NCBI RefSeq assembly: GCF_900460245.1
Contig: NZ_UHIP01000001.1
Coordinates: forward strand, 620,001-684,000
Origin: Vibrio fluvialis
GTDB lineage: Bacteria; Pseudomonadota; Gammaproteobacteria; Enterobacterales; Vibrionaceae
Direction: 5' to 3'
DNA: 64,000 nucleotides
The notes under the pieces are model-generated. The model was not told the origin of the DNA. It was given only the letters and a program-made list of their open reading frames with translations, and did no database searches. A program made the position numbers and the translations under genes. Below are positions 56,025 through 64,000 of the stretch, piece after piece. Positions within the stretch are counted from its first letter, which is position 1, and each line of letters begins with the position of its first letter.

Positions 56025-56060
56025 AACAGGCGATGTGCTTTGGCGCATCGCCTGTTTTTT
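56025..56060 (+). terminator. terminator of nutA
   Basis: AACAGGCGATGTGC (56025-56038) pairs with GCGCATCGCCTGTT (56043-56056), then TTTT. One G-T pair. Confidence 0.9.
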
Positions 56061-56129
56061 ATCTCATTGGTACGAATCACTATAGGCCCGGATGGGCTTA
56101 TCCTGATTGGTATAAAGGACCGATTCACC

Positions 56130-56609
56130 ATGACTCCAGCGATTAATCTTGCGAAGAAAAAGAAAGTTTCTCACACCATTCACCAGTACGAGCACGACCC
56201 CAACCACAGCAGTTACGGTTTAGAAGCCGCGCAGGCATTGGGACAGGATCCTAAAACAGTATTCAAAACACTGCTGTTTTGTCTCAATGGTGAGGAGAAG
56301 AATCTGGCTGTCGCGGTGATTCCGGTGGAGCAGAAACTGAATTTAAAACTCGCGGCCAAAGCGGCAAAAGCGAAAAAGGCCGATATGGCGAATCCGGACA
56401 TTGCTCAGAAGACAACGGGTTATGTGGTGGGAGGCATCAGCCCTCTCGGACAAAAGAAAGCGTTGCCGACCTTCATTCACATCAGCGCAGAGGCCCTGCC
56501 AACTATGTGTGTCAGCGCGGGTAAACGCGGGCTGGAAATTGAGTTAGCGCCAAAGGATTTGGCCTTATTGACCCGCGCACAGTTTGTCGACCTGTGTCAG
56601 GACGCTTAA
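56130..56609 (+). CDS. ybaK: Cys-tRNA(Pro)/Cys-tRNA(Cys) deacylase YbaK
   Basis: 159 residues from the ATG at 56130, the E. coli length; AAGGA stands 10 nt upstream. Matches the YbaK/EbsC branch of the INS deacylase fold, with DPKTVFKTLLF (the conserved Lys), VAVIPVEQKLNLK, GYVVGGISPLGQKK and the C-terminal MCVSAGKRGLEIELAPKDL. It clears cysteine mischarged onto tRNA-Pro, working with ProRS. Confidence 0.93.
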   Translation: MTPAINLAKKKKVSHTIHQYEHDPNHSSYGLEAAQALGQDPKTVFKTLLFCLNGEEKNLAVAVIPVEQKLNLKLAAKAAKAKKADMANPDIAQKTTGYVVGGISPLGQKKALPTFIHISAEALPTMCVSAGKRGLEIELAPKDLALLTRAQFVDLCQDA

Positions 56610-56620
56610 GCGTGTGACAT

Positions 56621-56647
56621 AAAAAAACGGCCTCAGATGAGGCCGTT
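56621..56647. terminator. terminator between ybaK and uraA
   Basis: AACGGCCTCA (56626-56635) pairs with TGAGGCCGTT (56638-56647). The seven-base T run on the minus strand suits uraA; ybaK also ends here. Confidence 0.85.
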
Positions 56648-56665
56648 CTTGTATTCAGGAAGCGA

Positions 56666-57916
56666 TCAGTTCTGACCTTCTTCCATTTGTGCATTATCAA
56701 CAATGTGGTTTTCGCCCAAGTCATGTGGCAGAACCAGGTTCAGGATAATCGCGATAATACCGCACAGGCTCACGCCTTGCAGACTGAACTCACCGATACC
56801 GAAAGCCATACCGCCGATACCAAACACCAGCGTCACTGCAACAATCACCAGGTTACGTGATTTGTGCAGATCCACGTGGTTTTTGATCAGCGTGTTCAGG
56901 CCCACTGTGGCAATAGAACCGAACAGCAGAATCATGATGCCGCCCATAACCGGAACCGGAATGGTTTGCAGCAGCGCGCCCAGTTTACCCACCAGCGCCA
57001 GAACAATGGCTGTCACGGCTGCCCAGGTCATGATGGCTGGGTTGAAGGCTTTGGTCAGCATCACAGCGCCAGTGACTTCACTGTAGGTCGTGTTTGGTGG
57101 CGCGCCAAGGAAAGTGGCTGCCATCGTTGCCACCCCGTCACCCGCGATAGTGCGGTGCAGACCAGGTTTCTTGATGTAGTCTTTGCCGGTGACGTTAGAG
57201 ATAGCCAGCATATCGCCTACGTGTTCAACCGCCGGTGCAATCGCAACCGGGATCATGAACAGAATGGCGTTAATGTTAAATTCAGGGAAAGTAAAGTTTG
57301 GCAGTGCAAACCACGCGGCTTGTTGAACTGGCGCAAAGCTGACCACACCGAAGTACAGAGACAGTGCGTAACCCGCCGCGATACCACCACAAATTGGCAG
57401 CAGTTTGAAGAAACCTTTTGCAAACACGCTGATGACAATCGTCACCAGCAGCGATACGCATGAAATCCACAATGCCGCATCACCGTTGACCAGTTGTACC
57501 GAGCCGTCGCCGGTTTTACCCAGTGCCATGTTGACCGCAGCAGGAGCCAGACCCAGACCGATCACCATAATCACCGGACCCACAACCACAGGTGGCAGCA
57601 ACTTGTGGATGATCTCCACACCACGCACTTTAATCACCACACCCAGAATGATGTAGACCGCACCAGCTGCCATCAGGCCGCCCATGGTTGCAGCAATACC
57701 CCAAGCTTGGATACCGTACATAATAGGAGCGATGAAAGCGAAAGAAGAAGCAAGAAAGATTGGAACGGAGCGGCGAGTAATGATTTGGAAGAGGAGGGTG
57801 CCGATACCAGCACCGAAAAGTGCAACGTTAGGATCAAGACCGGTTAACAACGGTACAAGAACCAGAGCACCAAATGCGACAAATAGCATCTGTGCGCCTT
57901 GAATGGCATTTTTCAT
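56666..57916 (-). CDS. uraA: uracil permease UraA
   Basis: 416 residues from the ATG at 57916, with AGGG 9 nt upstream; the open frame reaches 57979 without a site. A NCS2 (nucleobase-ascorbate) symporter with about 14 spans. Family marks: SSFAFIAPIM, AIAPAVEHVGDMLAISNVTGKDYIKKPGLHRTIAGDG (substrate Glu) and GAPPNTTYSEVTGAVMLTKAFNPA. It imports uracil with protons, feeding Upp. A PurR-like site lies 49 nt upstream. Confidence 0.92.
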   Translation of the reverse strand: MKNAIQGAQMLFVAFGALVLVPLLTGLDPNVALFGAGIGTLLFQIITRRSVPIFLASSFAFIAPIMYGIQAWGIAATMGGLMAAGAVYIILGVVIKVRGVEIIHKLLPPVVVGPVIMVIGLGLAPAAVNMALGKTGDGSVQLVNGDAALWISCVSLLVTIVISVFAKGFFKLLPICGGIAAGYALSLYFGVVSFAPVQQAAWFALPNFTFPEFNINAILFMIPVAIAPAVEHVGDMLAISNVTGKDYIKKPGLHRTIAGDGVATMAATFLGAPPNTTYSEVTGAVMLTKAFNPAIMTWAAVTAIVLALVGKLGALLQTIPVPVMGGIMILLFGSIATVGLNTLIKNHVDLHKSRNLVIVAVTLVFGIGGMAFGIGEFSLQGVSLCGIIAIILNLVLPHDLGENHIVDNAQMEEGQN

Positions 57917-57964
57917 TGTATTTTCCCTGATACTGAACAAAATTCGCGGGATTCTATCACTTTT

Positions 57965-57976
57965 GCAATCGATTGC
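57965..57976 (-). promoter_or_regulatory. PurR-like site upstream of uraA
   Basis: GCAATCGATTGC is a perfect palindrome that fits the core GCAANCGNTTNC of the PUR box; the two outermost consensus bases do not match. It lies where it could block the uraA promoter. Confidence 0.5.
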
Positions 57977-58136
57977 CATTTAAACTGGATCAAAATTTTG
58001 ATTATTTTTAGTTTACTCCGGCGAAATACCATTGTGTAAATTGGGGAATTTTTGACGCGATACTGGCGGCGTTTCCTTGCCCGAAGGGGGATAGTTGCTT
58101 ATCATCAACCTTCACAATTGAGGACCTAGGAACACT

Positions 58137-59336
58137 ATGCGCTACTTAGCTTTGTTGATGGTCGGGCTGATGAGTCTGCCCGCGTTTGCGCTGACGAAAG
58201 TCAATTTATATCAAACAGAAGTCGTGATTGATGAGCAGCAAGACAATGCGGATGCGGCTGCACGAATCAACGGCATGCAGCAAGTTATCGTCCGCGCCAC
58301 GGGCGATAAAGAGTCGGTCACCAACGATGTCATTCAAAAAGCGCTGCGCCAGAATTCTCAGTATCTGAATCAGATCAGCTATGGCCAGCAAGGCGACACC
58401 AAAACGATTCGTATGGGCTTTAGTGGTCCGCATATTCGTACTTTGCTGACTCAGGCACAGTTGCCATTCTGGCCGGAAAATCGTGCCAATCTGCTGGTGT
58501 GGTTGGTGGAAGAGTCCAATTACGATCGCAGTATCAGCTGGGAGCATGCGAATACATCGTTGCTCAATCAACTGAAAGCCAGCGCGCAGTTGCGTGGTTT
58601 GCCAATCACAGTACCTGTCGGTGATTTTGATGATATCACCGGGGTGCAGGTGTCTGATCTCTGGGGCGGATTTTCCCAGCCAATCAGTTTGGCAAGTCAA
58701 CGCTATCCGACCGACGCGGTGTTGGTGGTGCGTGCACAAGGCTCGAATCTGCGCTGGACACTCTACGACCAAAATGCGGCCAACATGATTGCGGCACCAA
58801 AAAGCCCAATCAGCGGCCAGGCCTCTGGCGACAGCGCGGCCGCAGACATGGTGGATGAGCTGAGTGATTACTACGCGAAGAAAAATGCCGTGTTGGTCAG
58901 CAGCGAATCCTCAGAAGCTGTGCTGGCATCATTCAAACCTGTGAACGGTGCTATCTCTTTCTTCACGCTGGAAGAGAATCTGAAACGTCTGAGCTCAGTA
59001 GCGTCACTCGATATTCTGAAAATTCAGGGTAATAATGTGACGTTTAAAGTGCATCTGCTGACCAGCGAAAGTGAATTTGAGCAGGAAGTACTGCGTATGG
59101 GACGAGTGGAGAAAGGCGAAGCGCCGATCGAACCGATGCCGGAACCTGAAGTGGCGCCATCTGATGCAGTTCCGGTGGTTGATGATGCGGCAGTGCCTGC
59201 CGGAGAGACGATTGAGCCGCCTGTTCAAAATGTGGAACCTGTATTAACTCCGGTTGAAGCCGCGACAGAAGTGCAGCCAGAAACCGCGCCATCCGAACCG
59301 ACCATCCATACGCTCTATTTTCAATGGCTGGGTTAA
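58137..59336 (+). CDS. DUF2066 exported protein
   Basis: 399 residues with a signal peptide (about 1-18, ending AFA). The DUF2066 body (about 19-320) includes NADAAARINGMQQVIVRATGDKESV and FWPENRANLLVWLVEE. A Pro/Glu/Val-rich low-complexity stretch (about 325-388) precedes a conserved-looking end, HTLYFQWLG. Function unknown. Monocistronic: own terminator and divergent from uraA. Confidence 0.82.
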   Translation: MRYLALLMVGLMSLPAFALTKVNLYQTEVVIDEQQDNADAAARINGMQQVIVRATGDKESVTNDVIQKALRQNSQYLNQISYGQQGDTKTIRMGFSGPHIRTLLTQAQLPFWPENRANLLVWLVEESNYDRSISWEHANTSLLNQLKASAQLRGLPITVPVGDFDDITGVQVSDLWGGFSQPISLASQRYPTDAVLVVRAQGSNLRWTLYDQNAANMIAAPKSPISGQASGDSAAADMVDELSDYYAKKNAVLVSSESSEAVLASFKPVNGAISFFTLEENLKRLSSVASLDILKIQGNNVTFKVHLLTSESEFEQEVLRMGRVEKGEAPIEPMPEPEVAPSDAVPVVDDAAVPAGETIEPPVQNVEPVLTPVEAATEVQPETAPSEPTIHTLYFQWLG

Positions 59337-59349
59337 CAAGCGGAACATA

Positions 59350-59377
59350 AAAAAGCGCCTGAAGAGGCGCTTTTTTT
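59350..59377. terminator. terminator between the DUF2066 and DUF2069 genes
   Basis: AAAAAGCGCCT (59350-59360) pairs with AGGCGCTTTTT (59365-59375) over GAAG, then TT. It also serves the minus-strand bepA operon. Confidence 0.9.
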
Positions 59378-59403
59378 ATCACAAGTTGTTCAAAAACAGG
59401 AGG

Positions 59404-60754
<1,351 letters not shown>

Positions 60755-60778
60755 AATTTTTCCTTCATCGCTTTTTTG

Positions 60779-62236
60779 TTATTGGAGTGACAAGAATCGG
60801 TCACGCTGCACCATCAATTGGTCGATGCGTGCGTCGTAACGCGCTTGTTCTAAACTGCCCAGCTTGGCTAACTGGCTGGCCTGAGTATAAAACTGAATGG
60901 CTTTGTTCCAGTTGGCCTTGAGGGCAAAAATTTCGGCGCGGGCGGCCAAATCTTCCGCGCTGTTACCCAAACGAATATTGGCTTCGGACAACAGTTGCCA
61001 GCCATTGGTATCGTTCGGGTTATCGTGCGTGTAACGTTGGAGAGTGCGAATCGCGTCGGCGTATTTTTCTTCCTTCATCATCGCATTGGCGTAATTGATG
61101 GTCAGCACGGCGTTATTCGGCTTCTGTTTCAGAGCCGCGCTCAATAACGCTTGTGCTTTTTCCGGACGATCGGTGGCGAGATAAAGGTCGGACACCGCAT
61201 CGAGATAGAATCCGTTGTAAGGGTCGCTTTTCAGCAGCGCATCCAGCAGGGGTTCTGCTTTGGCGTACTGTTTGGTATCGACATAAACCAGCGCTTTGCC
61301 GTATTCAAAAGCCGGGTGCAGTGAAGGCTCGGCCTTTTTCTGCGTGCGGTTAAACCAGTCGAGAGCGGCATCGCTGTCGATACCTGCATAGCGGGCCACA
61401 ATTCGCGAGCGCGCCAGATGATAGTTGAGTGATGGTTGCAGACGCACCGGTGTGTATTGCTGGGCGCGGGCGCGGCTGTCGGTGATCCGGTCTTCCGGCA
61501 GCGGGTGAGTCAGCAGCATCGGTGGCGGTTTGCTGGCGTATCGGTATTCATCCGCCAGACGGCCAAAGAAGCGTGGCATGGCATTGACGTCAAATCCGGC
61601 TTTGGCCAGAGTGGCAATACCGAAGCGATCCGCTTCTTTTTCGTTGGCGCGTGTGTAGTTGATCTGACTTTGCATGTTGCCCGCCGTTGTGGCGGTGATC
61701 GCGGCGATCCCCGCTTCCGGGGCCGCAATCGCCAACAGCAGAGAGCCTGCCAAAGCGGCAATGGTTGCCGGAGAGCGGCGCGCCTGATCTTCCATACTGC
61801 GCGCCAGATGGCGCTGGGTCACGTGCGCAATTTCGTGCGCCATGACGGAGGCGAGTTCACTCTCCGATTGCGCATGCAAAAACAGCCCGGAGTGCAGCGC
61901 GACATAACCGCCGAAGAAGGCAAAGGCGTTGATGTCGCGGTCGCGAATCATAAAAAAGGTAAACGGGGTTTTCACATCGTCGGCGTTGGCAACCAGACGA
62001 TGGCCCAAAGAGTCGATATATTCGTTCAGCACCGGGTCATTGATGACCGGGCGGCTGTTGCGCAGCATACGCATGTAAGCATCGCCGTAAATGCGCTCCT
62101 GATCGATGGTCAGGGTCGAACCGGCCACCGTGCCGATATCCGGCAGCTCAATGGTGTCAGCATAGGTCAGCGAAGGCGTCGCCAGAGCGGCAGCAAGGCA
62201 AAGGCACACGAATGAGCGAGTACGTTTTACTATCAT
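60779..62236 (-). CDS. bepA: periplasmic metalloprotease/chaperone BepA
   Basis: 485 residues from the ATG at 62236, which begins the signal peptide (ending LTYA); GGAG is a longish 14 nt upstream, and an in-frame ATG at 62269 would spoil the signal. M48 protease domain with HEIAH in MAHEIAHVTQRHL and the third ligand Glu in ANEKEADRFG; TPR repeats fill the C-terminal 180 residues. BepA helps mature LptD and degrades stalled outer-membrane proteins. Confidence 0.93.
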   Translation of the reverse strand: MIVKRTRSFVCLCLAAALATPSLTYADTIELPDIGTVAGSTLTIDQERIYGDAYMRMLRNSRPVINDPVLNEYIDSLGHRLVANADDVKTPFTFFMIRDRDINAFAFFGGYVALHSGLFLHAQSESELASVMAHEIAHVTQRHLARSMEDQARRSPATIAALAGSLLLAIAAPEAGIAAITATTAGNMQSQINYTRANEKEADRFGIATLAKAGFDVNAMPRFFGRLADEYRYASKPPPMLLTHPLPEDRITDSRARAQQYTPVRLQPSLNYHLARSRIVARYAGIDSDAALDWFNRTQKKAEPSLHPAFEYGKALVYVDTKQYAKAEPLLDALLKSDPYNGFYLDAVSDLYLATDRPEKAQALLSAALKQKPNNAVLTINYANAMMKEEKYADAIRTLQRYTHDNPNDTNGWQLLSEANIRLGNSAEDLAARAEIFALKANWNKAIQFYTQASQLAKLGSLEQARYDARIDQLMVQRDRFLSLQ

Positions 62237-62444
62237 AGTTATAGGTGATACTCCAAAATCATCTTCCACTATCCCCAGTTCTTCACGAAGTTACAGCGGG
62301 GCGGCTCTGTTCAATCGCCTATCTGCAACTTCAGGTCGTTTGGATATAAGACATTGTCAGAATGGATTGGTTTCCCTATCACCTCACCGATGGATAGGAA
62401 TAAGTAAGCAATGAATTGTAACGATTTTTAGCGGGAGAGAAAAA

Positions 62445-62473
62445 CTGGCACCCAGCGTAAAAGGCTATACAAT
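62445..62473 (+). promoter_or_regulatory. sigma70 promoter of the TusA-like gene and perM
   Basis: CTGGCA (62445-62450), 17-nt spacer, TACAAT (62468-62473), 31 nt before the chosen ATG. Confidence 0.65.
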
Positions 62474-62504
62474 GTCTCACCTATATTAAGGATTGAGCGA
62501 CAGA

Positions 62505-62741
62505 ATGGAACCGAATATTCTCGATTTGCGTCAGCAGCGTTGCCCAATGGCGTTATTACTTGCGAAACGTCACACCGCACAGCTGCAAGATGGTGAATCG
62601 GTGACCATTCTGCTTAGCGACCCAAGTTCCAAGCGCGATATCGAATCCTACTTGCTAAGACAGCAATTTGTCTGTCAGAGCCAGACGTTCACTGAGCATT
62701 TCTCGCTTCATGTCATAAAGGAGACAGCCTCCAATGTTTGA
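62505..62741 (+). CDS. TusA-family sulfurtransferase-like small protein
   Basis: 78 residues from the ATG at 62505; an upstream in-frame TTG at 62493 abuts AAGGA and is unlikely. The fold and the start LDLRQQRCPMALLLAKR match TusA/YedF/SirA proteins, with the sulfur-carrying Cys in RCP. The usual CPxP reads CPMA, so the second proline is missing. The tail overlaps perM by 8 nt, pointing to translational coupling. Its sulfur acceptor is unknown; it is a paralogue rather than TusA itself. Confidence 0.78.
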   Translation: MEPNILDLRQQRCPMALLLAKRHTAQLQDGESVTILLSDPSSKRDIESYLLRQQFVCQSQTFTEHFSLHVIKETASNV

Positions 62742-63807
62742 AATGGTGAGTCGTTGGTATAAACGACGTTTCTCCGATCCCCATGCAGTCAGCCTTGTCG
62801 CTATTCTGTTTTTTGGCTTCATCACGATTTACTTCTTTGGTCATCTGATTGCTCCTTTGCTGGTGGCGATTGTGCTGGCGTATCTGCTCGAATGGCCGGT
62901 GGTGCAATTGTGCCGTATGAAAATCCCGCGCACGCTGTCGGTGATTCTGGTGATTTTGATCTTTACCGGCCTGATGTTGCTGGCGGTGTTTGGCCTCGTG
63001 CCCACCATTTGGCAGCAGATCGTCAATCTGGTGAACGACATTCCGAACATGTATAACGGCCTGCAGAAGTTTATTGCTACGTTGCCGGAACGTTATCCTG
63101 AACTGGCCAACCTGCAAATTGTTGAATCCATCATGATCAACGCGAAAAATAAAGCGTTGGGAATGGGCGAGTCGGTCGTGAAAGGTTCGTTGGCTTCACT
63201 GGTCAGCATCGCCACATTAGCGGTGTATCTGATTCTGGTGCCGCTGCTGGTGTTCTTCCTGCTTAAAGATAAACAGGAAATGCTGAGCATGGTGCGTGGT
63301 GTGTTACCGCGCAACCGTAAGCTGGCGACCAAAGTCTGGGACGAAATGAACCAGCAAATCTCAAACTATATTCGCGGCAAAGTGCTGGAGATCCTGATTG
63401 TCGGTGGGGTCAGCTATGTGACGTTTGCCATTTTGGATCTGCGCTATTCAGTGTTGCTGGCAGTCGCTGTGGGTTTCTCCGTGTTGATTCCATACATTGG
63501 GGCGGCAGCGGTCACCGTTCCGGTGGCGATTGTCGGCTTGTTCCAGTGGGGAATGACACCACCTTTCTATTATCTGTTGATCGCCTACGGCATCATTCAG
63601 GCTCTGGATGGTAACGTGCTGGTGCCAGTGCTGTTTTCTGAAGCGGTGAACCTGCATCCGGTGGCGATTATCGTCGCAGTGCTGGTCTTTGGCGGACTCT
63701 GGGGATTCTGGGGTGTATTCTTTGCCATTCCATTGGCAACTTTGGTGAAAGCAGTGTGGAACGCCCTGCCAAGTATTGAAGAAGAGCCACCGCAGCCTAA
63801 CGCTTAG
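62734..63807 (+). CDS. perM: AI-2E family transporter, PerM
   Basis: 357 residues with eight or so membrane helices in the arrangement of the AI-2E/PerM family: a pair near the N-terminus (about 18-60), one at 68-90, a soluble section (about 95-150), then the rest. Family stretches: GSLASLVSIATLAVYLILVPLLVFFLLKD, GFSVLIPYIGAAAVTVPVAI and the end FFAIPLATLVKAVWNALP. The substrate of PerM is not settled. Coupled to the TusA-like gene by overlap. Confidence 0.88.
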   Translation: MFEMVSRWYKRRFSDPHAVSLVAILFFGFITIYFFGHLIAPLLVAIVLAYLLEWPVVQLCRMKIPRTLSVILVILIFTGLMLLAVFGLVPTIWQQIVNLVNDIPNMYNGLQKFIATLPERYPELANLQIVESIMINAKNKALGMGESVVKGSLASLVSIATLAVYLILVPLLVFFLLKDKQEMLSMVRGVLPRNRKLATKVWDEMNQQISNYIRGKVLEILIVGGVSYVTFAILDLRYSVLLAVAVGFSVLIPYIGAAAVTVPVAIVGLFQWGMTPPFYYLLIAYGIIQALDGNVLVPVLFSEAVNLHPVAIIVAVLVFGGLWGFWGVFFAIPLATLVKAVWNALPSIEEEPPQPNA

Positions 63808-63827
63808 CCTTATCTGCTTGTTACATG

Positions 63828-63862
63828 AACGCCTCATCATTTTTTGATGGGGCGTTTGTTTT
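63828..63862 (+). terminator. terminator of perM
   Basis: AACGCCTCATC (63828-63838) pairs with GATGGGGCGTT (63846-63856) with one G-T pair, then TGTTTTTT. Confidence 0.88.
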
Positions 63863-64000
63863 TTAGCATTCGTGAAGCGAGATCAAAATTATTGAGTAAA
63901 ATATAGGTTAAGGGATGTTACTGTTCCTCAAGTTTCGATTTGGCTAGTCGATATAACAACTAATAACTATAAAAAATGGAAATCCACTTAGAGCTTGTGA

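Noticed and set aside
63863..64000. Start of another gene at the right edge
   Set aside because: Only very short frames occur (the ATG near 63976 stops after five codons); the AT-rich stretch may be a promoter for a gene beyond the window.

Overview
The window reads as a chromosomal segment of a Vibrio. Gene content and order are those of vibrios: the gmhA/yafJ-purNM-upp end, a sheathed-flagellum block (flgT, flgOP, flgNMA, cheVR, flgB-flgL, two tandem flagellins flaA and flaC), a large tRNA island, the ychF-pth-prs-ispE-lolB / hemA-prfA-prmC-sirB2-sirB1-kdsA block and a NutA-type 5'-nucleotidase lipoprotein. The chitobiase has the 883-residue length known from Vibrio. The species is not settled from sequence alone; a member of the cholerae/fluvialis/furnissii side of the genus is my inference.

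Layout. 1-5.7 kb: tail of gmhA, yafJ, the convergent purMN operon (PurR box upstream), upp, rluF, smrA and a DUF3149 micro-protein. 5.9-6.4 kb: tRNA-Pro(TGG) followed by a tandem array of about 120 bp units, each repeating the last ~21 nt of the tRNA body plus a terminator. 6.4-16.7 kb: TraB/GumN protein, chitobiase lipoprotein, copG-copA with a CueR-type promoter, gltX, ompA. 16.7-21.2 kb is the most accessory-looking stretch: an unknown two-repeat protein, a long AT-rich gap, then a PAP2 phosphatase - dgkA - eptA - outer-membrane barrel cassette that looks like a lipid A phosphoethanolamine unit, and tRNA-Arg. 21.3-41.6 kb: flagellar and chemotaxis genes, with sigma54-type promoters before flgB, flgF, flgK and flaA, and sigma28-type promoters before flgM and flaC. 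41.7-43.9 kb: 17 tRNA genes (Leu, Gln, Met) on the minus strand behind one strong promoter. 44.1-63.8 kb: housekeeping genes, mostly in compact operons.

How the parts work together. FlgO, FlgP and FlgT build the outer-membrane disk and H ring around the L/P rings (FlgH, FlgI); FlgA should assist P-ring assembly; FlgM/FlgN connect hook completion to sigma28 release and the flaC class of flagellin. EptA would release diacylglycerol when it modifies lipid A, and the DgkA encoded next to it recycles diacylglycerol. CopA and CopG handle copper. PurR-type boxes stand before purM and, with a matching 12-bp core, before uraA.

Most striking signals: (1) flgA is out of frame at a run of nine A residues; removing one base restores the conserved C-terminus. 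(2) The array after tRNA-Pro resembles in design the rtT repeats after E. coli tyrT. (3) A strong intrinsic terminator sits inside the flagellar operon between flgH and flgI. (4) The tRNA island has grown by segmental duplication. I did not find a defence system, CRISPR array, insertion sequence or prophage.
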